From: an uncultured Alphaproteobacteria bacterium
Lineage (GTDB): Bacteria > Pseudomonadota > Alphaproteobacteria > Caulobacterales > Parvularculaceae
DNA: 14,390 nucleotides
NCBI GenBank assembly: GCA_938003575.1
Contig: CALKYG010000499.1
Span: forward strand, 1 to 14,390
Direction of reading: 5' to 3'
Part shown: positions 6,262-13,257 of the stretch, in pieces
How the letters are laid out: every line of letters begins with the position of its first letter
Position numbering within the stretch: position 1 is the stretch's first letter
Notes under the pieces: generated by a model
What the model saw: only the letters and a program-made list of their open reading frames with translations
Database searches by the model: none
Told to the model about the DNA's origin: nothing
Made by a program: the position numbers and the translations under genes

Positions 6262-7443
6262 ATGGCCGAGCAACAGCGCACGACCGCGCTTCAATATCTT
6301 GACAAGGCGATGGGAGAGCTTCGCGCGCTCGGCTTTGCGTCGGAAGGCGGCCAGCCCGCTCCGATCGTCGCGCTGCTCAATCAGATCGCCGACCTTGATG
6401 AAGACAAGGTGGCCGCTATCGCCCGCACCCTCGATCAGGCCTCCCATTTCAACGACGTCGTCCGCGATCAGGTCACGAACATGACGATCGGCGAGCGATA
6501 CAAGGACATCGCCGCCGCTTTCGACACGATCCGCGACGACGCGAAGTCGCTTGTCGACCAGTACGCTGACGGCAAGATTTCGACCATGGAGCGCATCGGC
6601 AATGTCTGGATGAAGATGACGCGCGGCGACATCGCCTCCCGTTTCGACAAGATCCGCAAGACCTATCTCGACGTCGCCCTTGAGACGCGCAACCAGGTCG
6701 AACGCGAGACGCGCATTCTCGAAGCCTATCGCGATTTCCGCGGCGCGATGAAACAGTCGGAAGTCCTGGCGCTCGAAGTCCTCAAGAACGCGGAGAGAAA
6801 GCTGGCGGCTGCAAAGGCCGCGCTGAAAGCGGCCGTCGACGAGGTGGCCGCCTTCGCCGGGGACGATGCGGCGGACCGGTCGCGTCTTGAGCTGGACCGC
6901 GACGAGGCGCTGCGCGCGCTGCAAAAAGAGGAAAAGCGGTATCAGGTCGCAAAAGACCTCTCCGACAACATTACGATCGGCTACAATACGTCGGAAGTCA
7001 TCATGACGCGCCTCGTGCAGACGACGAACGCCAAGGACCGCATTTACGCCCAGGCGGTTTCATTCTTCGGCACCAATGAGACGGTGCTGACCGCGCTCAC
7101 CGCGACATTCACAGGCATGCACGGCCTGCACGAATCCACGCAGACCGTCGAAGCGATGAAAAAGGGAATCAACGAAAGCCTCGAAACGCTGTCCGAGATC
7201 GGCGGCAAGGTGCAGGAAGCCGCCGTTCGCGCCGGATACGGCCCGACCGTTTCGGCCGCCGCCGTCAAGAAGCTCGTCGAGTCCGTCGTCGCTTTCCAGG
7301 AACGCAGCCAGACAATCATCGCGGAAATGCGCAAGGCGTCGACCGAGAACTCAAAGGAGATCCGCGACGCCGTCGAGGACGGAAAACGCCGCCTCGCCCG
7401 CCTGATTGAAACCGGCGCCAGCGCCGCGCTCGACCGGACCTGA
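6262..7443 (+). CDS. All-helical TelA-like protein, first gene of the three-gene operon
   Basis: The product (393 aa) is almost wholly alpha-helical, with no signal peptide or membrane segment, so it is cytoplasmic or peripherally membrane-bound. Residues 1-75 form a leading helical domain. Residues 80-235 are charged coiled coil (VALETRNQVERETRILEAYRDF, NAERKLAAAKAALKAAVDEV). From 238 the sequence changes character to TIGYNTSEVIMTRLVQTT, AQAVSFFGTNETVLTALTATF, HESTQTVEAMKKGINESLE and MRKASTENSKEIRDAVEDGK. That order of helices, including the late 'S/T-x-E-x-x-K-E-x-x' segment, recalls the toxic-anion-resistance protein TelA, and from memory similar proteins are named 'cell surface protein' in some genomes. 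I cannot confirm homology. The ATG at 6262 has GGGAGGG eight bases upstream. The next gene starts seven bases after the stop. Confidence 0.75.
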   Translation: MAEQQRTTALQYLDKAMGELRALGFASEGGQPAPIVALLNQIADLDEDKVAAIARTLDQASHFNDVVRDQVTNMTIGERYKDIAAAFDTIRDDAKSLVDQYADGKISTMERIGNVWMKMTRGDIASRFDKIRKTYLDVALETRNQVERETRILEAYRDFRGAMKQSEVLALEVLKNAERKLAAAKAALKAAVDEVAAFAGDDAADRSRLELDRDEALRALQKEEKRYQVAKDLSDNITIGYNTSEVIMTRLVQTTNAKDRIYAQAVSFFGTNETVLTALTATFTGMHGLHESTQTVEAMKKGINESLETLSEIGGKVQEAAVRAGYGPTVSAAAVKKLVESVVAFQERSQTIIAEMRKASTENSKEIRDAVEDGKRRLARLIETGASAALDRT

Positions 7444-7450
7444 CCGCTCG

Positions 7451-8395
7451 ATGAGCGGAGCGGCGCTTCCCGCGGCGAGGACGCAATCATTCGACGATGT
7501 CATGCTCGCCATGGACATCGTCGATACGCTGCGCCATCGCGAACTCATCCTTGAAAAGGAGCTTGGCGGCGCCGACCGCAAGGAGGCGCTCGTCCGGCGC
7601 CTCAAGGAAATCTATCACGCGCAGGGGATCGAGGTTCCAGACCGCATTCTTGAAGACGGCGTCAGGGCGCTTGAAGACCAACGCTTCGTCTACGATCCGC
7701 CCAAAGACTCCTTTGCGGTAAAGCTCGCCAGACTCTACATCGCGCGCGACCGCTGGCTGAAGCCGCTGGCGCTCGTCGCGGGCGCCGCGCTTTTCATCAC
7801 GGCGGCCTATGAGTTCGGATTCGACAATCCGCGCGAGGCGCGCGCGGAGCGGGCGCGGATCGAACTTACAGTCGAATTGCCGAAAGCGCTTGGCGAGGCG
7901 CGCGCCGCCGCGCTCGCGCTCGCCGCCGACGACGCAGCCAGGGCGAGAATCGAAGTTTCCTATCAGGACGGGCTGACCGCCGCAAAGGCGGGCGACGGGC
8001 CGTCTGCGCGGGCCGCTGTCGGCGACCTCCGATTTCTCGCCGGCGTCCTTTCGCAGGCCCCGACGCTCCGCGTCGCATCCAGGCCCGGCCAATATTCAGG
8101 CGCCCTCCGCATCCCGGACGACGCGCCCGACGCGCGCAATTATTACCTTGTCGTCGAGGCGGTTGATGCGCGCGGACGGGCGCATCCGCTCGAGATTTCA
8201 AGCGAGGAAGACCAGAAGACGGCGCGCGCGGAAAAGTGGGGCGTGCGCGTGTCGGAGGAGACGTTCAATGCCATCGCCGCCGACAAGGCGGACGATCAGA
8301 TCATCGAACGCGCCGAAGTCGGCCGGAAGCCGAAAGGCGCGTTGAACCCGGTCTATGACATCGCGGATGTCGGCGGCGCGATTCTGGAGTGGTGA
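7451..8395 (+). CDS. Single-pass membrane protein, DUF6384-like, second gene of the operon
   Basis: The product is 314 aa. Residues 1-95 form a cytoplasmic helical domain with SFDDVMLAMDIVDTLRHREL, KEALVRRLKEIYHAQGIEVP and RFVYDPPKDSFAVKLARLYI. This is the pattern I associate with DUF6384-family proteins; the name is from memory. One membrane helix follows (about 104-121, LKPLALVAGAALFITAAY) after a basic RDRWLK, so the C-terminal half should be periplasmic. That half has a helical stalk (129-180) and a small probable beta domain (GALRIPDDAPDARNYYLVVE, EKWGVRVSEETFNAI). The ATG at 7451 gives a 7-bp gap to the previous stop. A TTG at 7406 would overlap the first gene by 38 bp and is less likely. 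It is probably the membrane anchor of the operon. Confidence 0.8.
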   Translation: MSGAALPAARTQSFDDVMLAMDIVDTLRHRELILEKELGGADRKEALVRRLKEIYHAQGIEVPDRILEDGVRALEDQRFVYDPPKDSFAVKLARLYIARDRWLKPLALVAGAALFITAAYEFGFDNPREARAERARIELTVELPKALGEARAAALALAADDAARARIEVSYQDGLTAAKAGDGPSARAAVGDLRFLAGVLSQAPTLRVASRPGQYSGALRIPDDAPDARNYYLVVEAVDARGRAHPLEISSEEDQKTARAEKWGVRVSEETFNAIAADKADDQIIERAEVGRKPKGALNPVYDIADVGGAILEW

Positions 8396-8397
8396 CG

Positions 8398-9888
8398 ATG
8401 ACGACCGGCCGCGACGCGCTGCACCAGATCGATGCGTCCATCGCGGAGGCGCGGAGGCGTCTTGCGCAGGCGAGCGACGCCGCCGCGATCGACGCGAGAA
8501 CGCTCGCTGACATAGACCAGCGTGAAATCGCCGTGTTTCGGGGTCTGGCCGAAATCCGCCTGATCCACCTCAAGGAAGACGAATCGAACGGCGGTTCGCT
8601 CGGCGATTCCGACCGCAAGGCGCGCGCGCTGATCGCGTCGCACGAGACGGCGGTGACGGAAATGGCGGCCGCTCGCGACGCGGCGGCGCTTGAACTCGAT
8701 CGCCTCGAGTCGGCGCGACGCAACGCGGAAGCCGATGTCGCCGCCGCGATCGCGCGGCATGAAGAAGCGTCCGCGGCGACGCGCGCGCGCCTTGAAAACG
8801 ACGAGGCCTGGCTCGCCGTCGCCGCGAAGGTCGAAGAACTCGCCGCAATGGCGCGGCGCGCCGAACAGAAACTCGAAGTCGCGCGCGACGACCGCGCCAG
8901 GAAAGGGGCGGCGTTTGAAGCCGACCCGCTTTTTCAGTATTTGCACCGTCGCAGGTTCGCAACGCGCGATTATCGCGCCTTTGCGCTGTTCGCGTTGCTC
9001 GACAACTGGGTCGCCTCGCTGATCCGGTACCGGGAACACCGTCTGAACTATGAACGGCTGCTTGAAATTCCGGAGCGGTTCGCCGAGCACCTTGCGCGTC
9101 TCAAAACCGAGATGGAGACGGCGCGCGAAGCGCTTGAAACGATGGAGCGCGAAGCGCTGGCGCGCGACGGGGTCGGCGCCTTGCGCGATGCGGTCAATGC
9201 GGCGCGCGCAACCGTCGAATCCCTCGACCGGCAGATCGCGGAAGCAGAGAAGACTCATCAGGATCTTGCGGCGCGGCACGCCGATGCGGCGGCTGGAAAG
9301 GCCGGGCCGCTTGGCGACGCGCGCCGCTTGATCGCCGCCGCCCTGTCGAAAATTTCAATGCCGGACCTCAAGACGCTCGCGGCGGAAACCGCAAGCGCCG
9401 AGGACGATCGGCTGATCGAGGCGCTCATCCGGACGCGCCGCGAGCGCATGGAATATGAAGAGGCGCGGCGCAGCGCCGTAAGCTCGCTTGAAGCGCTCGG
9501 CCGGCGCCTTTCCGACCTTGAAGACATCCGCCGCCGGTTCAAGGGCGCGCGCTTTGACAGCCCCTATTCCGAGTTCGCCGGCAAGGACGTGATGGCGCTT
9601 CTCGTCGCCGAGTTCCTGCGCGGCGCGTTGAGCAGGGACGATTTGTGGCGGCGCATCGAACGCGGACACCGGACGCGGCGCCGCGACTGGGACAATGATC
9701 TCGGCGGAGATGAATGGCGCGGGCGTTTCGGCCTTCCCGACAATTGGGGCGGAACGATGGGGGGCAGCTGGGGCGGCGGAGACCGGACCGGCGGCGCGCG
9801 GCGGCCGCGCCCGCCGCGCATTCCGCGCATTCCCTCCGGCGGCGGCAAGCGCGGCGGCGGCGGGTTTCGCACGGGCGGCGGGTTTTGA
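8398..9888 (+). CDS. Coiled-coil protein with Gly/Arg-rich tail, third gene of the operon
   Basis: The product (496 aa) has no signal peptide or clear membrane helix. Residues 5-170 and 220-300 are long Ala/Glu/Arg coiled coils. Between them is an aromatic, non-coil segment (about 176-226: DPLFQYLHRRRFATRDYRAF, LDNWVASLIRYREH, NYERLLEIPERF) that looks like the conserved heart of the protein. Residues 305-425 are helical again. From about 430 the tail is disordered: Trp/Gly repeats (DNWGGTMGGSWGGG), a proline-arginine run (RRPRPPRIPRIP) and a closing GGGKRGGGGFRTGGGF. I do not recognise a named family. The ATG at 8398 has GGAG at 8386-8389 (inside the previous gene's last codons), giving a 2-bp intergenic gap and probable coupling. 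A GTG at 8389 would add three residues. A terminator follows 34 bp after the stop. Confidence 0.8.
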   Translation: MTTGRDALHQIDASIAEARRRLAQASDAAAIDARTLADIDQREIAVFRGLAEIRLIHLKEDESNGGSLGDSDRKARALIASHETAVTEMAAARDAAALELDRLESARRNAEADVAAAIARHEEASAATRARLENDEAWLAVAAKVEELAAMARRAEQKLEVARDDRARKGAAFEADPLFQYLHRRRFATRDYRAFALFALLDNWVASLIRYREHRLNYERLLEIPERFAEHLARLKTEMETAREALETMEREALARDGVGALRDAVNAARATVESLDRQIAEAEKTHQDLAARHADAAAGKAGPLGDARRLIAAALSKISMPDLKTLAAETASAEDDRLIEALIRTRRERMEYEEARRSAVSSLEALGRRLSDLEDIRRRFKGARFDSPYSEFAGKDVMALLVAEFLRGALSRDDLWRRIERGHRTRRRDWDNDLGGDEWRGRFGLPDNWGGTMGGSWGGGDRTGGARRPRPPRIPRIPSGGGKRGGGGFRTGGGF

Positions 9889-9922
9889 CTCGCGATCTCG
9901 GCGGGCCCGGCGAGCGCATGAA

Positions 9923-9950
9923 AAAACCCGGCGCCGAAGCGCCGGGTTTT
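9923..9950. terminator. Bidirectional intrinsic terminator between convergent genes
   Basis: AAAACCCGGCGC, loop CGAA, GCGCCGGGTTTT: a perfect 12-bp stem with A and T tracts on either side, so it works in both directions. On the minus strand the loop reads C(UUCG)G, the exceptionally stable tetraloop, suggesting it mainly terminates the protease transcript while also closing the three-gene operon. Confidence 0.9.
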
Positions 9951-9970
9951 CTTGGCCGCTTGAGCGGCGA

Positions 9971-12706
9971 TCAGCCGAAATACACGTCCGTCGCCTGCAA
10001 CAGCACGTTCGTCAGGACGATGAAGTCCGCGACCATGTCGCCGTCCGTATCGCCTGCAAGATAACTCTGGCCTGCGATATCATAGGCGCGCAGCTCGCCG
10101 GCCGCGCCGCTGAAATCCGCAGAGCCGATCCAGCTGAACATGTCATGGGCGCCGCCGTTGACGGCGTCGATCTGACTGACGTCAACCACGTCGACGCCGC
10201 TCTTGAAATCGACGATCGTGTCAACGCCGCCAAGATCGGCGAAAATGAACACGTCGCGAGCGGTTCCGCCGAAATAGATGTCGTCGCCGACGCCGCCGTC
10301 GAGCCAGTCGCCGCCGTTCTCTCCCTTCAGCGTGTCGTTGCCGTCGCCGCCGAAGAGAATGTCGCGGTCATTGCCGCCGTCGAGCCGGTCGTCGCCGGCG
10401 TCGCCGTAGAGCGTATCGTCGCTGTTGTCGCCCTTGACCGTGTCGTTCCCGTCGCCGCCGCCGAGCAGGTCGCCCTGCTGGGCGCCGACGATGCGGTCAT
10501 TGCCGCCCAGCCCGTCGATCGTATTGCTCTTGTTCGAGCCGGCGAGCGTATCGTCATACTGGCTGCCGACAAGGCCTTCGATATTGAGCAGGATGTCGCC
10601 CTGCGCGTCGCCGTACATGCCGACGCCGGCCGCCAGCGACACCTTCACGCCCTCCGTCGAGCCGACATAAGTGGCGATATCGCTGCCCTGCCCGCCGTAA
10701 AGCGTATCAGCGCCGGCGCGGCCCATCAGCGTGTCGTCGCCGCCCCTGCCGTTCAGGAAGTTGTCAGCGTCATTGCCGAGGATCGCGTCATTGCCGGCGC
10801 CGCCGGTTCCATTCTCGATGACGACCCCGTTGGCGATGGTGTAGCCGCCCCAGATGTCATCGACAAACGACACGGCGCCGCCGCCGGTCGGCGAGTAATC
10901 AAGCGTCGCCGCCATGAGATCGATGCGCGCCGAGCGGCCGCCGTTATAGCGGATCTCATCGGTGCCGCCCGTGTCCCAGATCGTCTGGTAATAGACGCCC
11001 GGATCGTTTGCGTCGCCGATGAAATAGGTGTCGTCGCCGGTCGCATACGGATTGATGACGCCGTAGCGCTGCTGAAGCACCGCGATGTCGAACGCGCTCA
11101 GCGTTCCCGACCATCCGCTGTCGATATTCGCCGCCGTGAACGGGGTCGGTCCGTCCGGGTGCGTCTGCCACGCGTCATTGTAGGACATGACCGTGTAAAC
11201 GCCCTGGTTAAGGTCATAAAGACCCAGTGAGGACGACCCGGCGACCCCGAGCATGACTTCGGATCCTCCGCCCGTATCGTGCGGGTGCGCCAGACCGTGG
11301 GCGTGACCGAATTCGTGCAGGATGACCGCGTAGGAGAACCCGCCTTTTTCGAGACTTTGCTGCTGGTCGAAGGACCAGCCGCCGCTGGCGATATTGAAAA
11401 CGCCGATTCCCTGCTGCGTTCCGAACGCGGCGTCCTGCGGATAGAAATAGGCGCCGTATTGCGTCGACGTTGTCGTCAACAGCCGGAACGTCGCCTGATT
11501 GACGTCCGTCGTGATCTGATAGTCGACGCCGAGAATCTTCTCGTATTCTTCGAGGGCGCTCATCACCTGCTGGATTTCCCAGGGATTCCAGCCGTAAGTC
11601 GTCATCGGCGTCACGCCGTCATCGGCAAGCTCGCCGAAATTCTCGCCCGCCGCCGCGAAATACACATAGGCGACGTTGTTGGAATCGAACGTGACGTTCG
11701 CTGCGGCGCCCCAGTCAATCGAATCGAGCGGGTCGAAATCGGACGGGTCAAGCTCGTTGATCGTAATCGAAAAACCGCCAGTCCACGGGTCGTAGGACAT
11801 GACGTCAAAGTAATAGGTGCCCGACGTCGACGCGATGAAGCTGAAGCCGGAATTGATGTCGCTCGGGAAACTGATGTCGTCGTTGAGGCCGACGAAATTG
11901 CCGTTCGAGTCCCAGACGACGAGGACGGGATCAAGCTCGTCGACAAGGTTGAGATAGTCGGACGCGTAATCGGCGCCGCCTGCGATCTCGATCGTATAAA
12001 TCTTGCCCGCCGTCACATTGAGGGCGTAGGTGTCGATCTCGCCCAGGAAGCCCCCGAGATAATTCGGCCCGTCGCCGTCGATGAACCCATAGGTCGTGCC
12101 GAGCCCGACTAGCTCCGCGCCGCCGAACGTGTCTGAAACGACGTCCGTCGCCGGTTTCTGCACAACGTCGAGCGTGTAACCGCCGGAGAGATCGCCAAGA
12201 CCGGGGAAGTTGCTGACGGCGATGAAATAAGTCCCGCTCGCCGCCGCCGTGTATGACAGCAGCGACATGCGGCCTGCGCCGCCGTCGTCATCGAGCGTGA
12301 CGAAGTTGCCGCCGGTGTCGAAAAGATAGATGACCGTATCTTCCAGCGGCGTCGCGCCCGATCCGTAGACCGAAAACGTCCAGGTTTCGCCGGCGTTGAG
12401 ACTGATCCCGTAAACGTCAAAACTGGAATCGTCGACAATGACGCCGCTGACCGAACCGTTCGGCGCAAAGCTGATCGCGCTCAGATCGACGACTGGCGCG
12501 CCGAGTTCGCCGACGGTCGACGGCGCCGCAATTGAATTGCCGCCCTTGTAGCTCGGACCGTCCCAGAGCGGATAAATCGGATATTCGGATACGGGCTTGC
12601 CCGAAAACGCGAACCCTCCCGTCGACGACCAGCTCGTTTGACCGAAATTTTCAGGAAAAACGGAACTTTGCAGCGAACCGACGCGGGCGAACGTCAAGTC
12701 TCTCAT
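9971..12706 (-). CDS. Serralysin-type M10 zinc metalloprotease with PPC-like domains and RTX repeats
   Basis: The product is 911 aa and has no signal peptide, fitting type I secretion. Two beta-rich PPC-like domains come first (about 80-182 and 200-318; note DTYALNVTAGKIYTIEI and SGTYYFDVMSYDP). The catalytic domain (about 325-560) has HEFGHAHGLAHP with zinc ligands His464, His468 and His474 and catalytic Glu465. YTVMSY provides the Met-turn Met507 and the Tyr509 ligand. GG-x-G-x-D RTX nonapeptides follow (about 632-814, e.g. GGDGNDTLKG, GDAGDDRLDGG), and then the M10 C-terminal domain ending DFIVLTNVLLQATDVYFG, a plausible type I signal. Classical serralysins are near 480 aa, so this one is enlarged at the N-terminus. 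I chose the ATG at 12706 because GGGGG precedes it by five bases; an ATG at 12724 would add six residues. No exporter genes are adjacent. Confidence 0.92.
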   Translation of the reverse strand: MRDLTFARVGSLQSSVFPENFGQTSWSSTGGFAFSGKPVSEYPIYPLWDGPSYKGGNSIAAPSTVGELGAPVVDLSAISFAPNGSVSGVIVDDSSFDVYGISLNAGETWTFSVYGSGATPLEDTVIYLFDTGGNFVTLDDDGGAGRMSLLSYTAAASGTYFIAVSNFPGLGDLSGGYTLDVVQKPATDVVSDTFGGAELVGLGTTYGFIDGDGPNYLGGFLGEIDTYALNVTAGKIYTIEIAGGADYASDYLNLVDELDPVLVVWDSNGNFVGLNDDISFPSDINSGFSFIASTSGTYYFDVMSYDPWTGGFSITINELDPSDFDPLDSIDWGAAANVTFDSNNVAYVYFAAAGENFGELADDGVTPMTTYGWNPWEIQQVMSALEEYEKILGVDYQITTDVNQATFRLLTTTSTQYGAYFYPQDAAFGTQQGIGVFNIASGGWSFDQQQSLEKGGFSYAVILHEFGHAHGLAHPHDTGGGSEVMLGVAGSSSLGLYDLNQGVYTVMSYNDAWQTHPDGPTPFTAANIDSGWSGTLSAFDIAVLQQRYGVINPYATGDDTYFIGDANDPGVYYQTIWDTGGTDEIRYNGGRSARIDLMAATLDYSPTGGGAVSFVDDIWGGYTIANGVVIENGTGGAGNDAILGNDADNFLNGRGGDDTLMGRAGADTLYGGQGSDIATYVGSTEGVKVSLAAGVGMYGDAQGDILLNIEGLVGSQYDDTLAGSNKSNTIDGLGGNDRIVGAQQGDLLGGGDGNDTVKGDNSDDTLYGDAGDDRLDGGNDRDILFGGDGNDTLKGENGGDWLDGGVGDDIYFGGTARDVFIFADLGGVDTIVDFKSGVDVVDVSQIDAVNGGAHDMFSWIGSADFSGAAGELRAYDIAGQSYLAGDTDGDMVADFIVLTNVLLQATDVYFG
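10265..10813 (-). repeat. RTX nonapeptide-coding repeats inside the protease gene
   Basis: Degenerate 27-bp units encode GG-x-G-x-D-x-Ø repeats that bind Ca2+ in parallel beta-rolls. The array is interrupted: a first block (GGRGGDDTL, GRAGADTLYGGQGSD), a non-repeat spacer (about 40 residues, EGVKVSLAAG to NIEGLVG), then a longer second block. The DNA copies are diverged, so this is a protein repeat rather than a recent DNA expansion. Confidence 0.85.
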
Positions 12707-12730
12707 GTGAACCCCCAGTGCCATGTTGAT

Positions 12731-12751
12731 TGCGTCTTTTAAGATGACGCA
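12731..12751. promoter_or_regulatory. Inverted repeat TGCGTC-N9-GACGCA in the protease leader
   Basis: Exact 6-bp arms (12731-12736 and 12746-12751) flank an A/T-rich nine-base centre, about 25 bp upstream of the chosen protease start. It could be an operator or a small 5'-UTR hairpin. A -10-like CATAAT on the minus strand (12751-12756) abuts it, but no good -35 is visible. Confidence 0.3.
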
Positions 12752-12808
12752 TTATGAACCGCTGAGCGCACCACAGATTCCAGCGCTTGACAACCCGGTT
12801 TGCGGACC

Positions 12809-13201
12809 ATGCCCGAAATAAAGTCAGTCGCCGTCTTTCGCGCAGGCCGCTGCATTGCAATATCGGCGTTATTGCTCTGCGCGCTTGCTTCCTGCACCAG
12901 CAAAGACGCCGAGCGTGTGACGGCTCCCACGATAGAGACCGCGGCGGCGGCGGAAGCGCCGAGCGCGGCTGCGCAACCGCAAGAGAGCGAAATGATCGCC
13001 AATCTTCCCTATTCGCGGGGCAAGGCGTTCGCCACGCTCGACGACTATCTCGCCCATCTGGAGAAGAACGGCGAAATCGATCTTCCGTATTGGAAGCAGA
13101 TCGGCCCGGGTCTCTATGAATGGGTGGTCAGGATGCCGGGCGCCGAAAGGAAAACGGCGACGCGCGAAGAACTGATGCAGCTTTACGGATTCTCGCGTTG
13201 A
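12809..13201 (+). CDS. Small conserved-type lipoprotein, function unknown
   Basis: The product is 130 aa. The N-terminus has basic residues, a hydrophobic core (IAISALLLCALAS) and a canonical lipobox LASC with Cys29, so it should be a lipid-anchored envelope protein. An Ala/Pro/Glu-rich linker (about 35-62) follows. A compact C-terminal domain reads AFATLDDYLAHLEKNGEIDL, PYWKQIGPGLYEWVVRMPGA and TREELMQLYGF, with the aromatic pattern of a small folded module. I do not recognise the family. The ATG at 12809 has only a weak GCGGA upstream; a TTG at 12800 in frame is the alternative. It is divergent from the protease (102 bp between starts) and convergent with the next gene. Confidence 0.75.
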   Translation: MPEIKSVAVFRAGRCIAISALLLCALASCTSKDAERVTAPTIETAAAAEAPSAAAQPQESEMIANLPYSRGKAFATLDDYLAHLEKNGEIDLPYWKQIGPGLYEWVVRMPGAERKTATREELMQLYGFSR

Positions 13202-13257
13202 CCGCGCTTTGAGCGAATGAAGTCGGACGGCCGCCGGCGATGTCGGGACCGGCGCGG

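Noticed and set aside
7406..7450. A TTG start for gene 2 overlapping gene 1 by 38 bp
   Set aside because: The ATG at 7451 fits the operon spacing better, and the additional 15 residues (Pro/Arg-rich) do not look like part of the domain.
6262..9888. Reading the three-gene operon as a phage-defence cassette
   Set aside because: No nuclease, NTPase (Walker), TIR, protease or toxin motif is visible in any of the three proteins, and no mobile-element signs flank them. An envelope-associated role fits the topology better.
10265..10813. Regularly repeating GC-rich DNA that might be taken for a CRISPR or tandem repeat
   Set aside because: The 27-bp units are diverged and in frame, encoding RTX nonapeptides of the protease.
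9695..11230. A 511-codon plus-strand frame running from the end of gene 3 into the protease gene, plus a similar one at 11279-12112
   Set aside because: Both are mirror images of the RTX/protease coding strand; the repetitive Val/Ala/Asp/Arg peptides simply reflect the complementary repeats. The terminator at 9923-9950 would also fall inside the first.
12787..12792. TTGACA as a -35 box for the lipoprotein gene
   Set aside because: The ATG is only 17 bp downstream and no -10 is found at suitable spacing before it, so it would need a leaderless mRNA or an internal start.
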